A stretch of 64,000 nucleotides of DNA from Erythrophleum ivorense (taxonomy: Eukaryota; Streptophyta; Magnoliopsida; Fabales; Fabaceae): positions 8,132,001 to 8,196,000 of the forward strand of contig JAIUCV010000004.1 in the NCBI GenBank assembly GCA_026724425.1, given 5' to 3'. The notes under the pieces are model-generated. The model was not told the origin of the DNA and made no database searches. It saw only the letters and a program-made list of their open reading frames with translations. The position numbers and the translations under genes are program-made. Of the stretch, positions 25,094 to 35,216 are shown piece by piece. How positions within the stretch are numbered: position 1 is the stretch's first letter; the number at the start of each line of letters is the position of its first letter.

Positions 25094-25944
25094 CTTATTG
25101 ATAGGGGTGTACATCGGCCCGGTTGGCCCTAGGGGCCCGCCCTAGCCCGATCTAATCGGGTCGGGCCGGGCCGGGCTAAAAGTATAAATGGGCATAACTT
25201 TAAACAAGACTGCTCCGGGCCGGGCCGGGCCACGGGCGAAGGTATGTTCCGCCCAACTTGCCCTAATAGTTACTTCTTTTTTTTTAGTTATTAATATCTT
25301 GTCATCTTATTTTTTTTATTTCATTTAATTATCTCTGTATACTGTAATTTTTATTATTTATTCAAATATTCTTTACTTCTTAATTATTTTTATCATTGAT
25401 GTGAATCCTTACTGATATTTTTTTTGTTAAATAATGAAAAAATATATATTTACCTAAGACTAATTATGTTAATATATCTTATATTTTATTTGATAATACT
25501 AGATTATTTTTTTATCACTGATACAAATATAAGAGTTCTAAAAGTCCATTGTTTTGAAATATATGCCTATAAGTTTGTGTAAAAATATTTTTATATTATA
25601 AGTATCAATTCATTAAAAAAAAATTAATTTGGGTGGCCCTAACCCGCCCTATCCCAACATAAATCAGACTTATTAGAGTTGAATAAGGCCACAGGTATAA
25701 AAACAAGTTTCATGTCTTAATCGGGTCAGGTATCGGATATACTAGATGTTCAGTTTGGTTTTATCCATGTACAGCCCTACTTATTCGGACCGTCCCGGGC
25801 CGCCCCAGGCCGCCCTAAAATCGGGCTTCTCCGGGCCGGGCAGGGTCACGGGCATAAAAATACGCCCAAGACCCTAATCGAGCAGGGCTCCGGGCCAAGC
25901 ATCGCCCTGACCCGGCCCTGCCCATGTACACCCCTACTTATTGA
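25094..25944. mobile_element. Non-autonomous hAT-type element with 8-bp target duplication
   Basis: An 835-bp element (25102-25936) has perfect 13-bp terminal inverted repeats, TAGGGGTGTACAT...ATGTACACCCCTA, flanked on both sides by the 8-bp direct repeat CTTATTGA (25094-25101 and 25937-25944). The 8-bp duplication and YAGGG-type end fit the hAT superfamily. Both ends hold GC-rich CCGGGCCGGGC / GGGCCGCCC runs, in contrast to an AT-rich core. It has no transposase. Related blocks at 15380, 29430 and 39640 lack it and show the empty site. Confidence 0.9.
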
Positions 25945-27600
25945 CTAGGTTACTTTCCCATATCTTCTACTTACTAAGAGAATGCATTATTTAACTTGTC
26001 TCATCAAACTGACCATTATGAGAAAGAAAATAAATAAATAAATATATATATATTCTTATTATTAAATTTTTTAGTTAAATTATAACAAGTATATAGTTTT
26101 TCAATAATACATAATAAGTATATTATTTTTGTAAATAAATATATAATTTTTTATTATTACAAAATTATATATTTATTATATATACTTTAATTAAAAAATT
26201 TTAATAATATAAAAATGTAAAAAAACTATAACTACGTCTATTCGAAAGCTTAGAAAAATACCTAGCCGAAAGTGATCATGTAAGCATTGTGGTAATTAGA
26301 TTCAATGTGAAACCTGGTATGCGTCTAGTTTCATATTCTATTTGGTGTTCTACAGACATATTATATGAATTCAATATTACCTCAAAGACTCTTTCACTTA
26401 TCGATTCGGTCTTGAGTAATAAATGTCAGCTTCATGGCTTCATTTAGTTGATTTATCTCCATACTTCACTTTCTTTGAAAACCTTTCTCATAAAAAATAA
26501 AATTAAAAAAATCACTGTACATATTCATGAAATGACTTTAGAAGCATCAAAGATAAAATTAAAGTCATTTTGGGCCCCATTCCACTTCTGAAGACTTTAG
26601 ACCAAGTCCAATTCCAACGAAGAAAAAAATGACCAACCTTTATCCAAAAAAAGAAAGAAACGTGTTCACCAACAAACCTTCCCCCGAAAAAGACGCAAAA
26701 CCACGAGCAACACGGTGAGAGAGAAAATTAAAAATCAACCTAGATCACTTCAGCTGAACATCAAAGGATGAAATAATATTAATATTATTTGTGCAATTAA
26801 TTTTTTTTTATTTTACTTATTTTGTCTTTTAGTAAAAAAAAAAAAGAAAACTTTTGATCTAAAGCACAAATATAAATATTGTTAATCTCCACAACATTAA
26901 TAAAAAAAAAAAGAATTACTTTAACAACTTATATGATATTCAACATATCTATATATTACTATGCCTTTAACATCGTTTGGTGTCTTAGTCTCATAACAAA
27001 TACAAAGAATAAAATAATTTTTGAAAAAAATAAAAATAAATTGTGATTTGAGAGAATAGGAAGTTAAATTTAACTTCCTGTTACTCATTTTTAAAAATAA
27101 AATGAGAATTGACGTGCATTTTAGTGCATGTCAAATCACTAATATAAAATATCATTCAACCCCAAATATATGTCTTGCGCTAGAAAAGAACTTTGAAACA
27201 TCAGAATTCACTAGTTTAAGAGTATGGATTAACTTAGGCCTCGAGTGTTAATTTTGCTTCCAGACATGAATGCCAATCGTAAAGGGGAAACATGGGGACT
27301 AATAAAAGGATTCTAAATATTTTAAGTGTCTTCTCCATACTCATAGTATGTAAGATCATGGACAAATGAAGGAACCTTTCACAATGGATATAGAAATCAT
27401 GAAAACAAAAAATCCTTGAACTAAATGACCACATTATGGAACTAACATAAATACCTCTGTATTTAAAAGTGCATTATAAGAAGTTACGAGTCATTATATT
27501 GAGCATCTAGGCTAAGGAGTTCTCAACCTCTATGAATAACTGTCATAAAATAATTAATCCAGTACAGTCATTACATTAGAATATTGTAATATGAAAGCAT

Positions 27601-27750
27601 GTCTAGCTACTGTTGCGCAATAATTCTAGATAGCAATGACTTTTGGCAAAGAATTGACGCAAAAAAGAGGAAAAGACACCTCTAGATACTACCCTGTAAT
27701 ATTCTATGGTGACGAAGATTTTGTTACAAAATATTTTATATTTTGAATCT
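27601..27750 (+). pseudogene. Relic of an HMA-gene 3' UTR in block C
   Basis: About 150 bp align with the 3' flank of the four HMA genes: CTAGCTACTGTTGCGCAATAATTCTAGATA, then GACACCTCTAGATACTACCCTGTAATATT and GTTACAAAATATT..TTTTGAAT. The coding exon that should lie just upstream is missing. Confidence 0.65.
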
Positions 27751-28587
27751 TTTTAGAGAAAATTACATTTAAAGACCATAAATTTGCAAGATTTATAATA
27801 AAATATTTTAAAAATTCAAATTATTCAAAAGGTCCAAAAGATTTGATTTTTGCCATAAGTAGATGAAAATACTTTTATGGTAAAAAATCTAAAACAGGGT
27901 AATAATAATTTTAAAAATCTCTTATAACTTAAAAAAATTTAGGTGATAATTTCTTAATGTTAAAAGTTGAGAAGTAAAGTGATGAAAAATCTAAAATATA
28001 ATAGTAATAATCTAAAAGTCTCTTGTAATTCTAAAAAAAAATCTGAGTTGCAACTTTTCGAGAGAAAATAATTAGGGTATTTTTATCCATTTATGACGAA
28101 ATTAAAGTCTTTTATTCCTTTTGAATAATTTGGATATTTAAAAATTTTCATTGTAAATTTTTCGAAGTTATAACCTTTAGATATGGTTTTTCCTCTCATT
28201 TATTGTTTTTGTACGGAAAAAGACTAGTTAGTACTTGTGAAAGCTCAATTCCAACTAAAAAATAGACAAAAAGAAAAAAAAATTATTACATTTTTATAAT
28301 TATTGACTAATAATATTTATATTTTTATATAATTTTTTAAAAAAATAAATATATAATAATTATTTTTTTATCTATAAAATTATTTTTTTAATTTTAATTT
28401 TTAACTTTTTTTATTCTAAATAAGTCGTAACTAACTATCAGCTCATTTTTAACACGCCAATTTTTGTTTCGCTTCGATTTATGTAAAGACTAGACAGCAT
28501 AGGCCCACCTATTCTACTTGCGAAGACTTGGACCAATTCAAATTTCACCATTTACCTTGCCCACAAAAAATACCAACCTTTGTCCAA

Positions 28588-28630
<43 letters not shown>
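28588..28630 (+). repeat. (AAT)14 microsatellite
   Basis: A pure 43-bp AAT tract in block C. The equivalent position of block D (about 40545-40570) has a short, impure AAT/AAC run. Confidence 0.95.
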
Positions 28631-30062
28631 TGCACCAACAACCCTAACACTCCCCCCCAAAGAAAAAAGACCCAAAATGAATCAATCAACACTGAGAAGG
28701 AAACAACTGAAATTTAAAATCAATGTACAACGCTACAACTTCACTCTCCTTTCCGTATTTACCTCAAAGTCATATGAGCTACACATTCCCGTCAGTCTGG
28801 GAATTGGCAAATACCGTTTCTTTTAATATCTCGAGAGAAACGACAAAACGAGTTCGAGTTGGTTGTGAGGAAACAAAATGAGCGGTTGAATATACAAAAG
28901 AGTTGAAAATTCTGGCTTCCGCTGCTAATCCCATTTTTTTCAGCATTCCATTATATTTTTAATAAAAAAATATATATCATCTAGAAAGTGGCTTTATTAG
29001 AATTTTTATTCCATTTAATTTATTATATCGCGAAAATAATTCTTTTATATAATTTATATAATGTTTATTATATCTTTATATTTATTATTTTATTTATAAA
29101 ATTATCTTTTAAAAAATAAAAATAAAATAATTATTTTATATCTCATTTATTCTTATCTATCCATATTTTATATTTATTTTACTATTACATTTTCTAACCA
29201 AATATACTCTTTATTATCTTCGTGCTTTCATTGATTATATTTTATATTTCAGTCAAAATATATTGTTATATATAATTTATGTTGAATAAGAATAAAGCTC
29301 TAATTATTAAGTGATCACTTATATAAGCTGCATAAATATTAGTCAACGTGATTAAATAATACAATGTAAGCCTTTGACCCTATCAGGCTTGTGATAGGAG
29401 AGTCTTTATAGGAGAGCCTTTAAGGGTCATCACTTATTACCCAGGTCGGTTCCCAACTTTTTCTATTTATTGAGAGAGCACAATCTCTGACTTATAAAAC
29501 ACTAATTTTTTTTTTTTTTATGGTAGAATAGTTTTTTTATAAAATTTTATTTTAAAAAAATAATTTCAAAATAAGTAGATGAACGACAGCAATGCAAAAA
29601 ATACCAAGTTCTCTAATCTGAACTTCGGGAAATAAAATCCTGTCAAAGGATTATAAGCTAGCTACTCAGCATATATATATTTTTTAAAAAGGAAACTAAG
29701 TTAACAATAAATCAAAATAATTTATTAAAGATATCAATAAAAAAAATTTTGAACTTTTTTTATCAATTTTTTTTCAGAGACATGGTACAGTACCACTATA
29801 GTTCATCAGTACAATCCAGCAGATATTACTAAAATCATCCATCGTTTTTTCTTAAACTTCTAAGATTATATATAAATTTCAAAATTAATTGACAAGGCAT
29901 CTTAAATAGAACCATAAAAAAGAATAACTAACCACCATCGCTGGGCAAAATCAAAAGGTACAATTTTCCACGCGGCGTGTGATGAAAGGTTAGACCACAT
30001 GAACTAATTGGTTTACCTTGAAGTCAACATGAACAATACAATAACCCAATGCATGTGATGTG

Positions 30063-30069
30063 TATATAA
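30063..30069 (+). promoter_or_regulatory. TATA box of HMA gene 3
   Basis: TATATAA about 123 bp before the start codon, within the promoter conserved among the four genes (GTATATAAGCACTGATG). Confidence 0.75.
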
Positions 30070-30191
30070 GCACTGATGAATTCCCCACAATCACAAAAGC
30101 ACTCAAACCCAAAAATTTGCTTGTATCAGAATTGGAGGTTCTCCAACATCCTCAAAATTAGCTGTCTTCTAATTGTTTCACATCATCAACC

Positions 30192-31351
30192 ATGCTGGTG
30201 AGCTTACTTTGAAGTGATTTATGAATGCATTGCCTTCTTTTAATTATGTAGTGTATAACAAACTACATATCTATAATTACTTGCAGAAAAAGATAGTTAT
30301 AAAGGTGGAAATCCACAGTGAAAAATCCAGAACCAAAGCGATGAAAATTGCAGCAGTGACACCAGGTATATATATCTTTAAACGATCAATTTCTCTTTAT
30401 TTTCTTCTTCTTTCCACTTTGAATTTGTATAAAACTTCAACTTTGAAGCTTCTACTCTAATTTTACTGTTTTTCATATCATTTTGAATAAGATAATATAT
30501 AGAGGAAAAGCGAAGGAAAGGGAAGGTTTATCAAAACTTTTCCTTTGTTTGGGAATTATTAATACAAAGGAGAGGATAATAAAAGACTTTTACTAACCTT
30601 GCAATATTCTTGAAAATCCTCAGTCTTTTATATTTTTAAAATTTTCAGATTTGAAGAATTGTTGCGGTCTTGAGGAAAAAGTTTTCATAAACAAAGAGAA
30701 GAGAAATTGGCATTTAACTATCAATTTTCCTTCTCCCTCTACTTCCTAACTCTCAAATATATCTTTAGATATCTTTCTTAATTTGATTTTCCCCCCTTCT
30801 TTTTCATTTTCTCAATCCAAACATATTCTTAAACTATGCTTTTTAAGACAAAGAACGAGGGGACGAATGAAAGATGAAAAGAAAGAGAAAGGTCAATGAG
30901 GGGATTAATTAATCATCAAGACAGTGGAAAGGTCCTTTTTTTTTTTTTTAATACATTCAATCCCATCCGTTCCTTTTCATTCCGCCCCTTCTCTCCAAAA
31001 CTTTCAAACATAAACCCAAGAATTCCAAGGTGCCTACATATTGACGTACTGGTGATGCTTGTTGTTTCAGGTGTGAATTCAGTGTCAATAGAAGGGGAAG
31101 GAAGAGACCAATTGGTGGTGACTGGTGATGGGGTGGACTCAGTTCAATTGACTAACAAGCTGAGAAAGAAGCTTTGCTGTGCCACCATCCTGACTGTGCG
31201 AGATATGAAGCCTGAAGATGTTGCAAGAAAGGAAGACGATCAAACCAACCCAATTGAATATACTGGTTATTGTACTCCCTATCCTCAACCCTTTTATCCC
31301 AGCTGTCCGGTGGTTTATGATCCATACCCTAACAATTGCTCCATCATGTGA
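30192..31351 (+). CDS. HMA-domain isoprenylated-type protein, copy 3 (upstream type, both motif cysteines lost)
   Basis: Three exons, join(30192-30197, 30287-30365, 31071-31351), encode 121 residues. Intron 1 (89 bp) has the strong donor GTGAGC; intron 2 is 705 bp. The HMA domain starts KKIVIKVEIH, but the metal motif is I11-H-S13-E-K-S16, so neither cysteine remains and classical thiol coordination is not possible at this site. The rest matches copy 1: RKKLC, a PEDVARKEDDQT linker, and a tail with Cys-Tyr/Pro ending NNCSIM (CaaX). Compared with copy 1 it has extra changes at otherwise shared positions (Cys for Tyr after RKKLC, Cys for Tyr before PVV), so it may be under weaker constraint. 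The frame and splice sites are intact. Confidence 0.82.
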
Positions 31352-31462
31352 CACACCATTAGAGAGTTACCACAATAATGGTAGCATTTCTAGCTACTAC
31401 TGCGTAATATTTCTAGATACCAATGAGCTTTTGCATGGAGTTGTCTCCAATTGGAGTTCAAA

Positions 31463-31510
<48 letters not shown>
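31463..31510 (+). repeat. (CT)8(CA)16 compound microsatellite in the 3' region of HMA gene 3
   Basis: CTCTCT...CACACA run about 112 bp after the stop codon. Gene 1 has only short, interrupted CA runs at the same place. Confidence 0.95.
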
Positions 31511-31515
<5 letters not shown>

Positions 31516-31559
31516 GCAAAAACAAAAAGAAGAAGAATAAGAGACACTTCTAGATACTA

Positions 31560-32554
31560 TCATATATATTTTTAGTTTACAAAATGTTATTTTGAACTTC
31601 CCTTCTTGTTGCTGTACGAAAAAAGCAAGTACTATATTGTTATATATGGATAGGCCTAAACATACTTCCTGTCATTTACCTTTGCATGTTGTCTTTTAAT
31701 TTTTGTATTAAATTCATTTACTGCCACTTTTTTTCTCTGAATTTTTTTGGCCATTTTCTCTGAAATTATTGTTAGATTCAGTTCAATGAACTTTCTTATT
31801 TTATACTATTAAATTTTCATGGTTTTCATATTTCTTCTTATGCATAACATTTCATCATAAAAAATATATTATTTATTATTTTATGATAAAATAATGGTAA
31901 ATAAATACTTATAAAAAAATATGTCAAACTATAACAGCGAAAAAAACTATACTTTAAGTTTGAAAAGAACTTCGAAACATAAAAAAATTTCATTAATTAT
32001 ATTTTATGTTTATTAGCATCTGGACTATAGCCATAAAACATATATAATAACTAACCACCTTCGCTGAACAAAAATAAAAAAAATAAAACTTTCCATGGCT
32101 TGTGAACGGTTCGACCACTTTCGAAGTTCAAACGAGGAAAATAGATTATTTATTATTTTACGATAAAATAATAGTAAAAAAAATGTGTGAAACTAATAGC
32201 GTAAAAAATTATATTTTAAGGTTGAAAAGAACTACGAAACATAAAAAAATTTCAGTAATTATATTTTTTGTTTATTAGCATCTTCATTAGGGCCATAAAA
32301 AATAATAACTGACCACCTTCGCCGAACAAAAACAAAAAAATAAAGCTTTCCATGGCGCACATGTGAATGGTTAGACGACTTTCAAAGTTCAAACCGTCAG
32401 TTCCCCAAAATCATAATTGAAAGAAGGCGTATGCCATGTATGAAGGCGTATTTTACAACTAAAATATTCAATAGTTTCTTGACTTGGAAAAGCATGGTGT
32501 GGTTTACCTTGAAGTCAATATAAACAATACAATAAATCCCATGTATGCCATGTA
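31560..32554. other. Intergenic region between HMA genes 3 and 4
   Basis: Counterpart of 17226-18471, with the same twofold repeat (31868-32150 and 32151-32395). No gene. Confidence 0.7.
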
Positions 32555-32561
32555 TATATAA
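32555..32561 (+). promoter_or_regulatory. TATA box of HMA gene 4
   Basis: TATATAA about 130 bp upstream of the start codon in the conserved promoter (ATATAAGCACAGATGTCAGTTC). Confidence 0.75.
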
Positions 32562-32690
32562 GCACAGATGTCAGTTCCCCAAAATCATAAAAGCACACAA
32601 ACCCAAAGAATTTACTTGCATCAGAATTGAAGGTTCTCCCACAACCTCAAAATTATACCTTTCTTTTCTAATTGTTTCACATCACCAAAC

Positions 32691-33871
32691 ATGCGGGTGA
32701 GCTTACTTTGAAGTGATTTATGATTGCATTGTATGCTTTTAATTATGCAGTGTATAACAAACTATATATCTATAATTGCTTGCAGCAAAAGATAGTTATA
32801 AAGGTGGAAATCCACAATGAAAAATGCAGAACCAAGGCCATGAAAATTGCAGCAGTGACACAAGGTAACTCCAACCGATCAATTTTTCTGTATTTTCTTC
32901 TTCTTATCATTTTGAATTTATTTAAAACTTCTAATTTCAAACTTCTACTCGACTTTTCTGTTCTTTACACCATTTTGAATCCTTAGAATATGTTTAGATG
33001 GAAGATAATGCACGTCAATTCTCTTGTTATACAGTTATTAATTGAGGGGAGGATAATGAGTTGTTTTTATTAATCTCGCAAAATGCTCCATAGCATTCAT
33101 TCTTTTGTATTTTTAAGCTTCTCCAATTTGAGGACTTGTTAAGGTCTTGATAAGAAAGATTTCATAAACAAAGAGAAGAAAAAGGAGCATTCAACTATCT
33201 AGCTATTCCCTTACCTTCTCTTCCCTTCCAGCTTTTTCGGATTTCTTTCCTTTTCTTTCCTCCCAACTTCCACATGCATCTTTCAGGCTTATTTAGATCT
33301 AAGAAAATGAAAGAGAAGAGAAGGGGGGGGGGGGGGGGGAAGAAAGGTTTAATTTAGATATTATTGTTAATTTAATTTTTCTTCTTCTTTCATTTTCTCA
33401 ATCCAAATATGCTCTTTAACTTTCAAAAATCCAGACAGCGGAGAAGTTCCCCCTTTTTTTCATTCGTCATTCACTTCCGTCACCTCATTTTCATTCCCTT
33501 CTCTCTAAAACTTTTAAACATAACCCCAAGAATTCCAAGGTGCCTAACTATCTGATACATAATGACATACCGGTGCTTCTTTTGTTTCAGGTGTGAATTC
33601 AGTGTCAATGGAAGGGGAAGGAAGAGACCAAGTGGTGGTGACTGGTGATGGGGTGGACTCAGTTCGGTTGACTAACGTGCTGAGAAAGAAGCTTCGCTAT
33701 GCCACGCTCCTCAGTGTGCAAGATGTGAAGCCTGAAGATGCTGCAGAGAAGAAGGAAGACGAAATCAAGCCAATTGAATATATTGGATATTATAGTTCCT
33801 ATCCTCCATCCTCTTATCCCTACTATCGGCTGGTTTATGATCCATATCCTAACAATTGCTCCATGATGTGA
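32691..33871 (+). CDS. HMA-domain isoprenylated-type protein, copy 4 (downstream type)
   Basis: Three exons, join(32691-32696, 32786-32864, 33591-33871), encode 121 residues beginning MRQKIVIKVEIHNEKC. The two-codon first exon reads Met-Arg, the other three Met-Leu. The intron 1 donor is GTGAGC; intron 2 (726 bp) contains a run of 17 G. The HMA domain covers about residues 3-66 with a metal motif I11-H-N13-E-K-C16, so the first cysteine is asparagine. A Lys/Glu-rich linker (PEDAAEKKEDEIKPIEY) and a Tyr/Ser/Pro tail lead to CSMM, still a valid CaaX form. It is the sister of copy 2 and shares RKKLRYAT and YYSSYP. Confidence 0.86.
33323..33339 (+). repeat. G17 homopolymer in intron 2 of HMA gene 4
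   Basis: Seventeen consecutive G in an AT-rich intron. The same place in gene 2 (about 19273-19282) reads GGGGGAGGAAGGG. Confidence 0.9.
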
Positions 33872-35216
33872 CACGCCATTGAGTTACCACAATGAAAATA
33901 TTTCTAGCTACTACTGTATGATATTTCTGGATATCAATGAGCTTTGACATAGAGTTGACATACTCCAAAAAAAAAAAAAAAGCACAGCTCTAGATACTAC
34001 TCGGTAATATTTTTATTGGTGACGGCTTTTGTTACAAAATATACATATTTTGAATTTCTCTGTATTAATGTTACATATGTAGGCCTAAAGATACTTTTTG
34101 TCTTTTAATTTTGGATGTGGATTTTTAATTCGTTTACCGCCGCTTTTTTCTCCCTGAATTTTTTTTAGCCATTTTCTCTATTACTGTCAGACTCAGTTCA
34201 ATAAGAGTCTTCTTATTTTATACTATTAAATTTTTATTGTTTTTATATTTCTTCTTATGCTTAATATTTCATCATAAAAATTTTGATTATTTATTATTTT
34301 ATGATAAAATAATAGTAAATGAATATATGTAAAAACAATAAGTGAAACTAACGGCGTAAAAACCTATATTTTATGTTTTTAACGATGCAAAGTCTTGTTT
34401 CTTTTCAATATTGTAAAGACTTGTGAGTTTACTTACTTAAAAAGGGGGAAAAAAAAGACTTTTCGTTTTACTTACTTGTGAAGACTCAGACCAATTCCAA
34501 TTCCAACATTAAATTAAAAAAAATATCAACCTTTGTACAAAAAAAAAAAAAGAAATCACCAACAACCCTGGCCCCGAAAAGGAAACAAACCCACGGGCAA
34601 GACAATGAGAGGGGCACAATTAAAATTAGAAATCAAAGTAAAATAGTAGAACTTTACTAACCATGGGTTTGAAGCCCATGTATTCAAAAGACGTGAAAAA
34701 AAGGGTATATCAAGTTCTTTTAATAGGCATGGTTTGTGGGAATAATTTTATTTATTTATTTTGGTTTTGGTTTCATTACAACAAAAATTTTGTTATTTGT
34801 CAATTATGATTTATGGCTTTCATAGTTAATAGCAGCACATGTGATTTTTTGGGGCCTATGTTTATCATGTACTTAATTGTCAATACATGATCTATGTACC
34901 TGCGATTTATTTTGATAACAAATCTCTTGTTATGCTCAAACACGATATAAGTTTTGATCTTATTTTAAAGTCTCATAATTGATACCATATAGGAATTTTG
35001 AGACCTGTTGCTTTTGGAGTTTAAGACTTGATATCATGCTTGAGCGTTTTGTGTTGTCTCATAATTGATACCATGTTAGAATTTTGAGGCAATTTGGCTT
35101 AATATTTTAGCTTAGATAATTTTTCTTATCTTATTTGTTTTAGGACATGTTATAACATAAATTAATTAGAACCTATTTACTTGTTGAAGTTAAATTAAAT
35201 TAAGTTGAAAAATGAT

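Larger units (their letters stand above)
24900..28735 (+). repeat. Block C: degenerate relative of the HMA block, coding exons lost
   Basis: Left part (24900-26060, interrupted by the hAT insertion) matches the upstream part of blocks B and D (TTTGTGAACTTCCATTAATTG, GAGAGGTC..GTCACTTATTG). The middle (26390-26710) matches D. At 27601-27750 there is a recognisable HMA 3'-UTR (AGATACTACCCTGTAATATT, TTTTGTTACAAAATATT). The right end (28440-28700) carries the GGCCCACCTATTCTACTTGCGAAGAC and CCAACAACCCTAACACTCCCCCC words. No HMA exon was found, so the genes were deleted here. Confidence 0.7.
28758..35216 (+). repeat. Block B: segmental duplication carrying HMA genes 3 and 4
   Basis: Collinear with block A (14437-21334) over 6.5 kb, including two HMA genes, promoters, introns and flanks. 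It lacks the about 286-bp insertion of block A and has an internal deletion in the terminal LTR-like segment (TATAACATAAATTAATTAGAAC). It follows directly on block C. Confidence 0.88.

Noticed and set aside
31218..31553. 111-residue frame with a long Thr-His run
   Set aside because: Out-of-frame reading of HMA exon 3 running into the CT/CA microsatellite.
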